Below, one piece after another: positions 50,657-59,715 of a stretch of DNA of 64,000 nt. This stretch comes from Bacteroidetes bacterium UBA7674. Its GTDB lineage: Bacteria > Bacteroidota > Bacteroidia > Chitinophagales > Chitinophagaceae. A model generated the notes under the pieces. The model did no database searches. It saw only the letters and a list, made by a program, of their open reading frames with translations, and was not told the origin of the DNA. Each line of letters opens with the position of its first letter. Position 1 is the first letter of the stretch. A program made the translations under genes and the position numbers. The stretch spans positions 930,001-994,000 of the forward strand of contig DLHG01000013.1 of the NCBI GenBank assembly GCA_002483105.1, read 5' to 3'.

Positions 50657-52297
50657 ATGGCCGTTAACGTTAAAAAAGATTTTGGCAATACAAGAAGCCG
50701 CAAACCAGACCTGAATACAATGGTTTACGGCAAAATACCCCCACAAGCCCCCGAACTGGAAGAAGCAGTATTAGGAGCTATCATGCTGGAAAAGGATAAA
50801 TTAGCTGAGGTACTGGAGATCATCCAGAGTGCCGATTGTTTCTATGTGGACGCTAACCAGAAAATATACGCAGGTATCCGCCGCTTGTTCGACAAGGGTA
50901 TGCCTGTGGATCTGCTGACCGTGACCGAGGAAATGCGCAAAAGCGACGAACTCGAGATCATAGGTGGCGCATATTACCTTACCAAGCTGACGATGAGCGT
51001 TGTTTCCAGCGCACACGTGGAAGCCCACGCCCGTATTGTGATGGAGAAATTCATTCAGCGGGAGTTGATACGTATCTCCGGACAGGTGATAGGCGATGCT
51101 TATGAAGACAGTACCGATGTATTCGACCTGCTGGATAAGGCGGAATCTAACCTGTACGAGATCACCGATAAGCACCTCAGGAAGAACTTCAAGAGCCTGA
51201 AAGAGGTATTGGTACGTACTGTCAACGAGATCGAAGAAGCCAAAAACAAGAAGGATGATATGACGGGTGTTCCGTCCCTGTTTATCCCGCTGGATAAGCT
51301 GACTTCAGGTTGGCAGAAAACTGATCTGATCATCCTGGCGGCACGTCCGGCTGTGGGTAAAACAGCATTTTGTCTTAACCTGGCCATGAATGCGGCAATG
51401 AATCCTACCAAACCTTTCCCGGTAGCGTTCTTCTCACTGGAAATGGGTGCGGGACAGCTCGTAAAGAGGATGCTCGCAGCTGTAACAGAGGTAAGCATGG
51501 ACGCCATTACGAAGGGCCGTATGCAGGAACACGAATGGATACAGATGACGCAGCGCATGACCAAGCTGGCATCTGCCCCTATCTTCCTGGATGACCAGGC
51601 TGCATTGAACATTTTCGAACTTCGTGCGAAGGCAAGAAGATTGAAGCAAAAGCATGATATTCAATTAATTATAATAGATTACCTGCAGTTGATGCAGGCC
51701 AGTATAGACAAGGGCGGTAACCGTGAACAGGAGATATCGAAGATCTCCCGCGACCTGAAAGCCCTGGCTAAGGAACTGGAAGTGCCGATCATCGCACTTT
51801 CTCAGTTGAATCGTGGTGTGGAATCAAGAAAAGAGTCTAAAGTACCCCAGTTGAGCGATCTCCGTGAATCGGGAGCCATCGAGCAAGATGCTGATATGGT
51901 TATGTTCCTCTACCGTCCTGAGTATTATGGTATCAACAACGACGAAATGGGCCAGGCTATTGAGGGTGAAACCCACATACACATAGCCAAGCACCGTAAT
52001 GGTAGCACAGATACGGTAAAGGTGCGCTTCATTAAGGAATACCAGAAATTCGTTGACTTGCCCGACGAGAACTTCGGTGGTAACTTTGGTTCAGGTTTTA
52101 CACCTTTCAACGACAACCCATCAGCTGGCATCCGCAAAGACCCGAGTGAATTCGGTGGTTCTAAGATGTTTGTTCAGGGTGGCTACCAAACTATGCAGTC
52201 CAAAGCCAACGATTACAATTTCGACGATAATGACGAGCAACCTCCGTTCAAGAAACCGGGCACTACGCCGGGTAATGATGAGGATATACCGTTCTAA
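50657..52297 (+). CDS. dnaB: Replicative DNA helicase
   Basis: A 546-residue hexameric 5'-3' helicase. The N-terminal domain (about 35-140) contains PPQAPELEEAVLGAIMLEKD. The RecA-like domain has Walker A ILAARPAVGKTAFCLNLA (about 228-245), Walker B IQLIIIDYLQLM, SQLNRGVESRKES and the arginine-finger region. The Gly/Asn/Asp-rich tail of about 60 residues is longer than in E. coli. No intein is present. It has a terminator and a long upstream region. Confidence 0.96.
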   Translation: MAVNVKKDFGNTRSRKPDLNTMVYGKIPPQAPELEEAVLGAIMLEKDKLAEVLEIIQSADCFYVDANQKIYAGIRRLFDKGMPVDLLTVTEEMRKSDELEIIGGAYYLTKLTMSVVSSAHVEAHARIVMEKFIQRELIRISGQVIGDAYEDSTDVFDLLDKAESNLYEITDKHLRKNFKSLKEVLVRTVNEIEEAKNKKDDMTGVPSLFIPLDKLTSGWQKTDLIILAARPAVGKTAFCLNLAMNAAMNPTKPFPVAFFSLEMGAGQLVKRMLAAVTEVSMDAITKGRMQEHEWIQMTQRMTKLASAPIFLDDQAALNIFELRAKARRLKQKHDIQLIIIDYLQLMQASIDKGGNREQEISKISRDLKALAKELEVPIIALSQLNRGVESRKESKVPQLSDLRESGAIEQDADMVMFLYRPEYYGINNDEMGQAIEGETHIHIAKHRNGSTDTVKVRFIKEYQKFVDLPDENFGGNFGSGFTPFNDNPSAGIRKDPSEFGGSKMFVQGGYQTMQSKANDYNFDDNDEQPPFKKPGTTPGNDEDIPF

Positions 52298-52325
52298 AAC
52301 ATTCATATATTATTCTACACAAACT

Positions 52326-52356
52326 ACAGCCGCTCCATCATAGGGCGGCTGTTTTT
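52326..52356 (+). terminator. Terminator of dnaB
   Basis: ACAGCCGC-T-CC pairs with GG-GCGGCTGT, followed by TTTTTG. Confidence 0.85.
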
Positions 52357-52379
52357 GTTGATATTTGTCACTAAGGGTA

Positions 52380-52835
52380 ATGACCGTGGGCACCGGCTTT
52401 CGAAAAATGTCAACCGAACTTTATCCCGATAAACACATAGAGAATATGTCCATCCTTTTCAAATACTTTCTTGCCTGGTTCCCGATGCTGGTCATTGCCA
52501 TTATGAATGGCACCTTGCGCGACCTGGGCTATAAGAGATATATGAGCGACACCGCAGCCCACCAGGTGTCGACGTTCACCTTAATCGCTTTCTTTGCCAT
52601 ATATGTTTGGTATATAATCGGGAAAATACCACCTGTTTCCAATCAACAGGCATCATTGGTCGGGCTGCTTTGGTTGGTACTCACATTATGTTTTGAGTTT
52701 GGCTTCGGGAGATTGAGAGGTAGGTCGTGGGAAACACTGCTTTCAGATTACAATCTTGCCAAGGGGCGGCTCTGGGTGCTGATACCCGCATTCACCGCAC
52801 TGGCGCCCTACATCTTCTACAAGCTGCGCAGGTAG
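52380..52835 (+). CDS. Small membrane protein, unknown function
   Basis: A product of about 151 residues with four hydrophobic helices. The C-terminal block FEFGFGRLRGRSWETLLSDY followed by NLAKGRLWVLIPAFTALAPY looks like a conserved family core, though I cannot name it. GATATTTG at 52360-52367 is a one-mismatch -7 box, so ATG 52380 is the first usable start; ATG 52407 and 52446 are alternatives. It lies between dnaB and the desulfurase gene, each with its own signals. Confidence 0.7.
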   Translation: MTVGTGFRKMSTELYPDKHIENMSILFKYFLAWFPMLVIAIMNGTLRDLGYKRYMSDTAAHQVSTFTLIAFFAIYVWYIIGKIPPVSNQQASLVGLLWLVLTLCFEFGFGRLRGRSWETLLSDYNLAKGRLWVLIPAFTALAPYIFYKLRR

Positions 52836-52896
52836 CCGTAGTTAAGGATATGCGAATATCGCCCCTTCCCCACCATTGATACTCAATACTTTTTCG

Positions 52897-52904
52897 TAAT
52901 TTTG
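52897..52904 (+). promoter_or_regulatory. -7 box (TAATTTTG) for the cysteine desulfurase gene
   Basis: Perfect TAnnTTTG, 22 bases before the ATG at 52927. Confidence 0.6.
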
Positions 52905-52926
52905 CCACCTAAATTTTCACTCATAG

Positions 52927-54060
52927 ATGTCACGCATTTACTTTGACAACGCAGCTACCACGTCCTTAGATTCTGAAGTTCTGGATGCCATGATGCCTTT
53001 CCTTACGGAAAAGTTCGGCAACCCGTCTTCGGTTTATTCATACGGCAGGGAAACTAAGATGGCAATAGAGAATGCGCGCAAGCAGGTGGCTAAAATTTTG
53101 AATTGCACACCCTCGGAGATATTCTTTACGTCCGGGGGAACAGAGAGCACTAATACGGCTGTAAATGCCGCTATACGCGATCTGGGTTGCAAACACATCA
53201 TCACTTCCCCTTTGGAGCACCATGCTACCCTCCACACCGTAGAGCACATGGCACATTATGGTCATGCTACCCTTAGCCTCGTTAACCTGACGGACAAGGG
53301 CCACATTGATATGGCGCACCTGGAAGAATTACTGGCTGCCAACAAAGAAAGAACGCTCGTTACCCTGATGCACGCCAATAATGAGATCGGCAACATCATG
53401 GACATACAAGCAGTAGGTGAACTGTGTAGAAAGTATGATGCCATCTTCCATAGCGATACAGTACAAACGGTAGGTCACTACCCTTTCGACCTTAAAAATA
53501 CTTATGTGCACTTCATCAACGGAGCCGGACATAAATTCCACGGGCCAAAAGGTGTAGGTATACTTTACGTAAATGAGAACATCAGCATAAAGCCATTCCT
53601 TACCGGCGGTGCACAAGAGCGCAACATGCGTGCTGGTACGGAAAATTTATATGGTATAGTTGGCTTTGCAAAGGCTTTGGAAATAGCTACGGCACGTTAT
53701 GAACAAGACAGTACATACATCGGTGAGCTAAAGCAATACATGGCAGAAAAGCTGAACGAGAATTTCAGTGGACTAACCTTCAACGGTGATACCAATGGCA
53801 AAAGCCTATACACTGTGCTCAACGTTTCATTCCCGATGACGGAGAAGACAGATATGCTGTTGTTCAATCTTGACATAGCAGGCATCTGTGTAAGTGGTGG
53901 TAGCGCCTGTACCAGCGGGGCCAGTAGTGTAAGCCACGTTATTAAGGCGATACACAACGGGCAGTCCGCACAAATGGTCCCGATACGCTTCTCTTTCTGC
54001 AGGCACAATACTAAAGAAGAGATAGACGCCGTTATAGAGAAGTTGAAAACATTGTTATAG
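52927..54060 (+). CDS. NifS/IscS-type cysteine desulfurase
   Basis: A 377-residue class V PLP aminotransferase-fold enzyme that removes sulfur from cysteine for Fe-S clusters or tRNA thiolation. It starts MSRIYFDNAATTSLD. The PLP lysine is Lys203 in GAGHKFHGPKGVG, the PLP Asp/Gln region is HSDTVQTVGH, and the persulfide Cys is Cys328 in SGGSACTSGASS. Group I by its short active-site loop. No iscU or sufE gene is adjacent. It is transcribed from its own promoter. Confidence 0.94.
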   Translation: MSRIYFDNAATTSLDSEVLDAMMPFLTEKFGNPSSVYSYGRETKMAIENARKQVAKILNCTPSEIFFTSGGTESTNTAVNAAIRDLGCKHIITSPLEHHATLHTVEHMAHYGHATLSLVNLTDKGHIDMAHLEELLAANKERTLVTLMHANNEIGNIMDIQAVGELCRKYDAIFHSDTVQTVGHYPFDLKNTYVHFINGAGHKFHGPKGVGILYVNENISIKPFLTGGAQERNMRAGTENLYGIVGFAKALEIATARYEQDSTYIGELKQYMAEKLNENFSGLTFNGDTNGKSLYTVLNVSFPMTEKTDMLLFNLDIAGICVSGGSACTSGASSVSHVIKAIHNGQSAQMVPIRFSFCRHNTKEEIDAVIEKLKTLL

Positions 54061-54064
54061 CTCG

Positions 54065-54092
54065 TGTCACTGCGAGGAACGAAGCAGCCTCA
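54065..54092. repeat. Degenerate copy of the CATTGCGAGG repeat
   Basis: GTCACTGCGAGGAACGAAGC then AGCCTCAC, two substitutions away from the copies at 34800 and 34936. The hairpin pairing is partly retained because both arms carry compensating changes (ACTGC/GCAGC region). Confidence 0.55.
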
Positions 54093-54109
54093 CGAAATAC
54101 CAATAGCTA

Positions 54110-54313
54110 TTAAGCCTTAATCGCTTTTTCCTGCTCATTTTCCCATCGTTTTAAAAGGGATATAGGTGCACCTGTCAACAGAAATTCAATACTGTCGGTG
54201 CATCTGTCGGTCCTTATCTTTTTATCTACGATATGCCGAAAGAGGATGCTCGCATACGGTGTTACAACAATGAGAGTAATCCATATTATTACAACTGTCA
54301 AATCTGATCTCAA
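54110..54313 (-). CDS. Possible small membrane protein
   Basis: A 67-codon frame with TTG start at 54313. One membrane helix (VVIIWITLIVVTPYASILF) is followed by a basic patch (VDKKIRTDR) and a charged tail (LLKRWENEQEKAIKA), which is plausible for a real small protein. There is no ATG and no ribosome-binding site, and the AT-rich upstream region offers only a weak TATCTTTT box. A chance frame cannot be excluded. Confidence 0.4.
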   Translation of the reverse strand: MRSDLTVVIIWITLIVVTPYASILFRHIVDKKIRTDRCTDSIEFLLTGAPISLLKRWENEQEKAIKA

Positions 54314-54335
54314 AAAAAGATATTAATATTACCTG

Positions 54336-55028
54336 ATGAAAACATTAGGTCTTATAGGCGGTATCAGCTGGGTATCCACAGTTGACTATTACAAATACAT
54401 CAACGAAGGCATCAACGCAAAGCTTGGCGACTTAAACTTCGCCCAATGCCTACTATATTCTTTCAGCTATCAGGAAATAGTCAGTAATGGTATGAGCGGA
54501 AACCTTGAAGCCACCTATACACGACTCGAAGATGTTGCTAAAATGCTGGAAGCTGATGGTGTTGTCGCGCTCGTTCTTTGTGCGAATACCATGCACATGT
54601 TCGCAGACAGGTTACAACAGGCGATCAATATACCTATCATACATATCGGCACAGCTACTGCATCAGTAATTAAGGCACAAGGCTTAAAGAAAGTAGCATT
54701 GCTCGGTACCAAGTTCACCATGGAGCACGACTTCATTAAAGACAAGCTGAAAGAACAAGGGCTGGAAGTATTGATACCCGAAGAAGTTGACCGGATATAC
54801 ATTCACAAAACCCTGACCGATGAACTGGGCAAGGGCATCATCAAACCCGAAACAAAAGCAAGATACCTACAGATAATTGATAGTCTTATTGCTCAAGGTG
54901 CCGAAGGTGTGATACTGGGTTGCACTGAGATACCGTTGCTCCTCACACAAGATGATATTTCCGTTCCGGCATTTGATACTACCAAGATACATTCTGATGC
55001 TGCGGTGGAGTTTATGTTGAATTTGTAG
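54336..55028 (+). CDS. Aspartate/glutamate racemase family protein
   Basis: A 230-residue cofactor-independent racemase. It starts MKTLGLIGGISWVSTVDYY, typical of the aspartate racemase subfamily. Both catalytic cysteines are present: LVLCANTMHM (about residue 88) and VILGCTEIPLLL (about 195). It may interconvert L- and D-aspartate or -glutamate for peptidoglycan or signalling. Whether Asp or Glu is preferred cannot be read. A secreted-protein gene follows after 27 bp. Confidence 0.92.
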   Translation: MKTLGLIGGISWVSTVDYYKYINEGINAKLGDLNFAQCLLYSFSYQEIVSNGMSGNLEATYTRLEDVAKMLEADGVVALVLCANTMHMFADRLQQAINIPIIHIGTATASVIKAQGLKKVALLGTKFTMEHDFIKDKLKEQGLEVLIPEEVDRIYIHKTLTDELGKGIIKPETKARYLQIIDSLIAQGAEGVILGCTEIPLLLTQDDISVPAFDTTKIHSDAAVEFMLNL

Positions 55029-55055
55029 CTATGAACTTACAACTAATCCGGATCC

Positions 55056-55562
55056 ATGAAAAAAATTATTGAGATTGCATTAATTGTCACAGCATCATTC
55101 ATATCATGCAAGTCTACGGCACAAATAAAACTTCCTAAAGGTTTTGTTTGTTTTAAAGATGATGATGATTGGACAGTTGGCTGTCATCAGCTATTTCGCA
55201 AAGGTGAAATAAAATTCATTTCTTATGGTTGCGACCGAGGTGAATATGGTGACAATACCAGTCAGGCAGAAATGATCAATATTGGTTTAGAATTCTGTTT
55301 CGGAAATGATTTCTACAAAAAAACCAAGGATGGTTTATATGTTGGGACTGGGAAGTATAAGGAACGAGGCTCATTGATATATTACTACAAAGTCTTTATA
55401 CCCGAAAAACTTCATCGCATTACAGTGTTGTCTAAAACAAATACTAAAGAGTTTTCAGACATGTCGATTTTTATTCTGGAACATATAAGAAAGCATAGAA
55501 ACGATAAGCAGTTCCATCTTGTCACATCAAATGGACAGACGTGCTATTTTTATCATGATTAG
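55056..55562 (+). CDS. Hypothetical secreted protein or lipoprotein
   Basis: A 168-residue protein with a hydrophobic leader (MKKIIEIALIVTASFISC); Cys18 could be lipidated, though the lipobox is weak, and AQ at about 22-23 offers a signal-peptidase site. The mature part has four further Cys (including DRGEYGD and GLEFCFGND regions) and is rich in Lys and Tyr. More AT-rich than its neighbours. No family is recognised. It ends at a strong bidirectional terminator. Confidence 0.75.
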   Translation: MKKIIEIALIVTASFISCKSTAQIKLPKGFVCFKDDDDWTVGCHQLFRKGEIKFISYGCDRGEYGDNTSQAEMINIGLEFCFGNDFYKKTKDGLYVGTGKYKERGSLIYYYKVFIPEKLHRITVLSKTNTKEFSDMSIFILEHIRKHRNDKQFHLVTSNGQTCYFYHD

Positions 55563-55582
55563 TCGTTTATACAACAAGCAGC

Positions 55583-55614
55583 AAAAACGCCCACTCTATC
55601 GAGCGGGCGTTTTT
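55583..55614. terminator. Bidirectional terminator between the hypothetical gene and fusA
   Basis: AAAAACGCCC-A-CTC pairs with GAG-C-GGGCGTTTTT around TATC. The flanking genes are convergent. Confidence 0.88.
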
Positions 55615-55637
55615 ATTATTTACAGTATCAGCTAAAA

Positions 55638-57782
55638 TTAGTCAGCCTTTACTTTACCTTTTGATTTTGCTACTACTTCTTCCTCTACGTTACGTGGAGC
55701 AGGAGCGTAGTGACTGAACTCCATTACTGAAGTGGCACGGCCTGAAGACAATGAACGCAGCTGAGTTACATAACCGAACATTTCGCTCAGCGGAACTTTC
55801 GCCTTGATCACCTGCAGGTTGTTACGGCTATCCATACCTTCCAGCATCGCGCGACGACGGTTAAGATCACCTGTTACATCACCCATGTACTGATCAGGAG
55901 TAGTAACTTCTACTTTCATGATCGGCTCCAGCAATACAGGTTTAGTTTTCTTACCAGCTTCACGGAAACCCGACTTAGCGCAAAGCTCGAAAGACATCGC
56001 ATCTGAATCGACCTGGTGGAACGAACCATCAAAGATACGTACCCTCATGCTCTCAACAGGGAAACCTGCAAGCGCACCTGTACTCATTGATACTTCAAAT
56101 CCTTTCTGGATAGAACCAATGAATTCACGAGGGATAGATCCACCGAAGATATCATTGATGAATTGGAAAGTACCTTTACCTTCTGCCAGGAATTCAGGAT
56201 CAGCCGGGCCGATCTCGAATTGGATATCAGCGAACTTACCACGACCACCCGTTTGTTTTTTGAAGATCTCACGATGTTCAACTTTCATACCGAATGCTTC
56301 TTTGTAAGCAACCTGAGGAGCACCCTGGTTGATCTCTACCTTGAACTCGCGACGCATACGGTCAACGATGATCTCAAGGTGAAGTTCACCCATACCTGAA
56401 AGGATAGTTTGTCCTGTATCTTCGTCAGTCTTTACACGCAGTGTAGGATCTTCCTCTACCAGTTTAGCGATAGCCATACCCATTTTGTCTACGTCAGCCT
56501 GAGTCTTAGGTTCAACAGCGATAGAGATAACCGGTTCCGGTATGAACATGTTCTCCAGAACGATCGGGTGTTTCTCATCACAAAGTGTATCACCTGTTTT
56601 GATATCTTTAAAACCAACAGCAGCACCAATGTCACCTGCTTCGATGAAATCAATTGGATTTTGCTTGTTAGCGTGCATCTGCATGATACGGCTGATACGC
56701 TCATTCTTACCTGTACGCATGTTCAATACATAGCTACCTGCATCCAGGTGGCCTGAATAAGCCCGGAAGAACGCCAGACGGCCTACGAAAGGATCGGTCA
56801 TGATCTTGAACGCAAGTGCCGCGAATGGTTCTTTAGCTTCCGGCTTACGGGTAATTTCTTCACCGCTGTCAGGATCAGTACCTGTGATAGCTTCTACATC
56901 CAGTGGAGAAGGCAGGTAACGGATAACTGCATCAAGAGCAGTTTGCACACCTTTATTTTTGTAAGCAGAACCGCAAAGCATCGGGATAATGCTCAGGTCG
57001 ATCGTTGCTTTACGTACAGCTTCATGTATTTCCTCTTCAGAGATGCTATTAGGATCTTCGAAGAATTTTTCCATCAGTTGGTCGTCGTATTCAGCTACTG
57101 CTTCTACGAGCTGTGCACGCCAGTGATTAGCTTCTTCAAGCATATCGGCAGGTACTTCACCTTCTGTATGGGTCATACCTTGTGTAGCATCATCCCAGAT
57201 CACAGATTTCATGCGGATCAGATCCACAACACCTTTGAAATGGTCTTCAGCACCTATTGGTAACTGCAGAGGTACAGATTTAGCACCCAGCATTTCACGC
57301 ACCTGTGTAACCACCATCAGGAAGTCAGCACCTACACGATCCATCTTGTTTACGAAACCGATACGTGGTACACGGTAACGGTTAGCCTGGCGCCAAACAG
57401 TCTCAGATTGAGGCTCAACACCATCAACCGCAGAGAAAAGGGCAACAAGACCATCCAATACACGCATAGAACGCTCTACCTCAATGGTGAAATCCACGTG
57501 GCCGGGAGTATCAATGATGTTGAACTTATATTTTTTAGAATCCGGTGTTGGCTTGCCTTGCACCATCGGGAAATTCCAGAAGCACGTAGTGGCAGCTGAA
57601 GTGATCGTGATACCACGCTCTTGCTCTTGCGCCATCCAGTCCATAGTTGCGGCACCTTCGTGCACTTCACCTATTTTGTGGTTTACACCTGTGTAATAAA
57701 GAATACGTTCTGTAGTAGTGGTTTTACCGGCGTCAATGTGCGCTGCAATACCAAAGTTGCGCTGTAAGCGTAAGTCTGCCAT
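55638..57782 (-). CDS. fusA: Elongation factor G
   Basis: A 714-residue translocation GTPase. G1 is AAHIDAGKTTTTERIL, G2 RGITITSAATTCFW, G3 DTPGHVDF and G4 NKMDRVGADF, followed by domains II-V, with SGMGELHLEI at the domain III/IV border and ARNVEEEVV near the tail. Length and domain order are normal for the housekeeping EF-G. It is not in a str operon here: neither rpsL, rpsG nor tuf is adjacent. It has its own promoter with a short leader. Confidence 0.96.
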   Translation of the reverse strand: MADLRLQRNFGIAAHIDAGKTTTTERILYYTGVNHKIGEVHEGAATMDWMAQEQERGITITSAATTCFWNFPMVQGKPTPDSKKYKFNIIDTPGHVDFTIEVERSMRVLDGLVALFSAVDGVEPQSETVWRQANRYRVPRIGFVNKMDRVGADFLMVVTQVREMLGAKSVPLQLPIGAEDHFKGVVDLIRMKSVIWDDATQGMTHTEGEVPADMLEEANHWRAQLVEAVAEYDDQLMEKFFEDPNSISEEEIHEAVRKATIDLSIIPMLCGSAYKNKGVQTALDAVIRYLPSPLDVEAITGTDPDSGEEITRKPEAKEPFAALAFKIMTDPFVGRLAFFRAYSGHLDAGSYVLNMRTGKNERISRIMQMHANKQNPIDFIEAGDIGAAVGFKDIKTGDTLCDEKHPIVLENMFIPEPVISIAVEPKTQADVDKMGMAIAKLVEEDPTLRVKTDEDTGQTILSGMGELHLEIIVDRMRREFKVEINQGAPQVAYKEAFGMKVEHREIFKKQTGGRGKFADIQFEIGPADPEFLAEGKGTFQFINDIFGGSIPREFIGSIQKGFEVSMSTGALAGFPVESMRVRIFDGSFHQVDSDAMSFELCAKSGFREAGKKTKPVLLEPIMKVEVTTPDQYMGDVTGDLNRRRAMLEGMDSRNNLQVIKAKVPLSEMFGYVTQLRSLSSGRATSVMEFSHYAPAPRNVEEEVVAKSKGKVKAD

Positions 57783-57829
57783 TGTTGTTTTTATTAAAAA
57801 ATTAAGATTTAATCCAAAATTTGGAGGTG

Positions 57830-57837
57830 CAAAGGTA
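57830..57837 (-). promoter_or_regulatory. -7 box (TACCTTTG) for fusA
   Basis: Perfect TAnnTTTG on the minus strand, 47 bases before the fusA ATG at 57782. A CCAAAATTTTGG-like dyad lies in the leader. Confidence 0.6.
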
Positions 57838-58010
57838 GCGAATTAATACGAAAATGTGAAAATATGAAAAGGTGATATTCATTTATTTTCCCCACATTTT
57901 AAACTTAATGACAAACCTGTGTATTTCCCCCGAAACAAGGCGCTTTCAGTCGTCTTGTTAAACTATATTTATTCATGAGGTTTTAACAAATTTATAATAA
58001 TAAGAGGCGA

Positions 58011-58018
58011 TAAATTTG
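58011..58018 (+). promoter_or_regulatory. -7 box (TAAATTTG) for the HtrA gene
   Basis: Perfect TAnnTTTG, 36 bases before the ATG at 58055. The rest of the 272-bp divergent gap with fusA is AT-rich without visible genes. Confidence 0.55.
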
Positions 58019-58054
58019 TGCATAGAGATCGTATAAAATCAAGAGACAAAAACT

Positions 58055-59500
58055 ATGAAGAACAGAACAATTCCGGTCATTCTTACAGCCGCTGTCACAT
58101 CTATCGTCACTTTATTCGCAGCAGCTAAATTACAGGGAGACGACTCAATTCTCTTCAAAAGCACTGACAGAGAGGCCGTTCCGGTAAATTATGTAGGCTA
58201 TAATGAGGGCTTGGGAACCCTGAATTCCGCAGCTCCCGTAGACTTTCAGCCTGCAGCTGAGGCCTCAGTTCAGGCTGTAGTGCATATCAAAACCATAACG
58301 AAGAAGCAGGTAACCCGCGAAACCAGCTGGTTCGGCGATTATTACGCTGTTACACCTGAGCAAAAAGGCTCCGGCTCAGGGGTCGTTATTTCCAACGATG
58401 GGTATATCGTTACCAACAATCACGTGATCAATGGTGCCGACGAGGTGACAGTTACCTTCAACGACCGTTATACAGCTACTGCCAAAGTAGTAGGAACAGA
58501 CCCTACCACCGACCTCGCAGTGCTTAAAGTAGAGGAAACCAAGCTACCATTTATGGAGTTCGGCAACTCTGATGACGTAAAGCTCGGCCAGTGGATACTG
58601 GCAGTAGGCTACCCTTTCACCCTCGAGGCCACTGTTACAGCAGGTATCGTGAGTGCTAAAGGCCGTTCTATTGGTGTGAATACTAACAAAGCCGGTGCAG
58701 TAGAGTCTTATATACAGACGGATGCCGCAGTAAATCCGGGCAATAGCGGCGGTGCCTTAGTGAACACAAAGGGCCAGCTGATAGGTATCAACTCTGCAAT
58801 TGCCTCCCCTACGGGATCATATGCTGGTTATTCTTATTCTATTCCTGCCAACCTGGTAAGGAAGGTTGTAAATGATCTTATCCAAACAGGGTCTGTACAA
58901 AGGGCATATATCGGGATCGAATTCTTCAACAGGAAAAGCATGACCCCTGAGCAGCTCCAGGAGCTGGGCATAGACCGTAATGAAGGTGTATATGTAGCAG
59001 GTATCCAGGCGGGAAGTGGTGCTGCCATGGCAGGCTTGCAGAAAGGAGACTTTATTACACAGGTTAATAATATGAATGTTCGTACCGAACCTGAGTTATT
59101 GGAGAAAATAGCCACATTTAAGCCGGGTGACAACATCAGCATCACTTATAAGAGAGGTAATGAAGAGCTAAAAACAACCGTTTTGTTGAAAAAGATGGGT
59201 AACATAGCTAATAGTTTGCTTGGTGCTACTTTCCAGCCATTAACCAATGAGCAGAAACGCTCCTGGGGTGTGAATAGCGGCATTTTAATGGCTAAAAAAG
59301 GGGATGGGGCAATGAGTAGCATTGCTAATTTGAATGATAGATTCCTCGTTACCTCTATAAATGGCATTCCGGTGAATACGACAGATGATATTCGCGAGAT
59401 AATGAGCAAATATGAGAGTGTTCGTCTGGAAGGTTTTTATCCTGACAAAAGAAATGCGGGAATGTTCTATTATGGCCTCAGTAAAAAGGATATGGAATAA
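58055..59500 (+). CDS. HtrA/DegP-family periplasmic serine protease
   Basis: A 481-residue trypsin-like protease anchored by an N-terminal hydrophobic segment (about 8-26). The triad is His123 (VTNNHVINGAD), Asp153 (TTDLAVLKV) and Ser231 (NPGNSGGALVN). A first PDZ domain (about 285-380, YIGIEFFNRKS, MAGLQKGDFITQVNN) and a less regular second PDZ (about 390-475) follow, so it is of the DegP/DegQ type with two PDZ domains. It degrades misfolded envelope proteins. It has its own promoter and terminator. Confidence 0.94.
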   Translation: MKNRTIPVILTAAVTSIVTLFAAAKLQGDDSILFKSTDREAVPVNYVGYNEGLGTLNSAAPVDFQPAAEASVQAVVHIKTITKKQVTRETSWFGDYYAVTPEQKGSGSGVVISNDGYIVTNNHVINGADEVTVTFNDRYTATAKVVGTDPTTDLAVLKVEETKLPFMEFGNSDDVKLGQWILAVGYPFTLEATVTAGIVSAKGRSIGVNTNKAGAVESYIQTDAAVNPGNSGGALVNTKGQLIGINSAIASPTGSYAGYSYSIPANLVRKVVNDLIQTGSVQRAYIGIEFFNRKSMTPEQLQELGIDRNEGVYVAGIQAGSGAAMAGLQKGDFITQVNNMNVRTEPELLEKIATFKPGDNISITYKRGNEELKTTVLLKKMGNIANSLLGATFQPLTNEQKRSWGVNSGILMAKKGDGAMSSIANLNDRFLVTSINGIPVNTTDDIREIMSKYESVRLEGFYPDKRNAGMFYYGLSKKDME

Positions 59501-59522
59501 CATTATTTCATAAAATGAGTTT

Positions 59523-59552
59523 AAAAACCCTTTCTTATCAGGAAGGGTTTTT
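59523..59552 (+). terminator. Terminator of the HtrA gene
   Basis: AAAAACCCTTTC pairs with GGAAGGGTTTTT around TTATCA (one G-U). Confidence 0.85.
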
Positions 59553-59698
59553 AATATCTCCTGTTGCATATATGAGAAACTTCCACATTAAGCTATTAAG
59601 CAGGAATTGATTATTATTGTGCTGCTTATTCATCCCTATATTTTATTGTGAACCATTTAGATATTCTTTCTGTTATTAGTAAAGTAATGGATAATGGT

Positions 59699-59706
59699 TA
59701 TTTTTG
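59699..59706 (+). promoter_or_regulatory. -7 box (TATTTTTG) for the darB-darA-like operon
   Basis: Perfect TAnnTTTG. It overlaps the most upstream TTG of the frame (59704), so the real start lies later, probably TTG 59716. Confidence 0.6.
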
Positions 59707-59715
59707 CACCCCAAA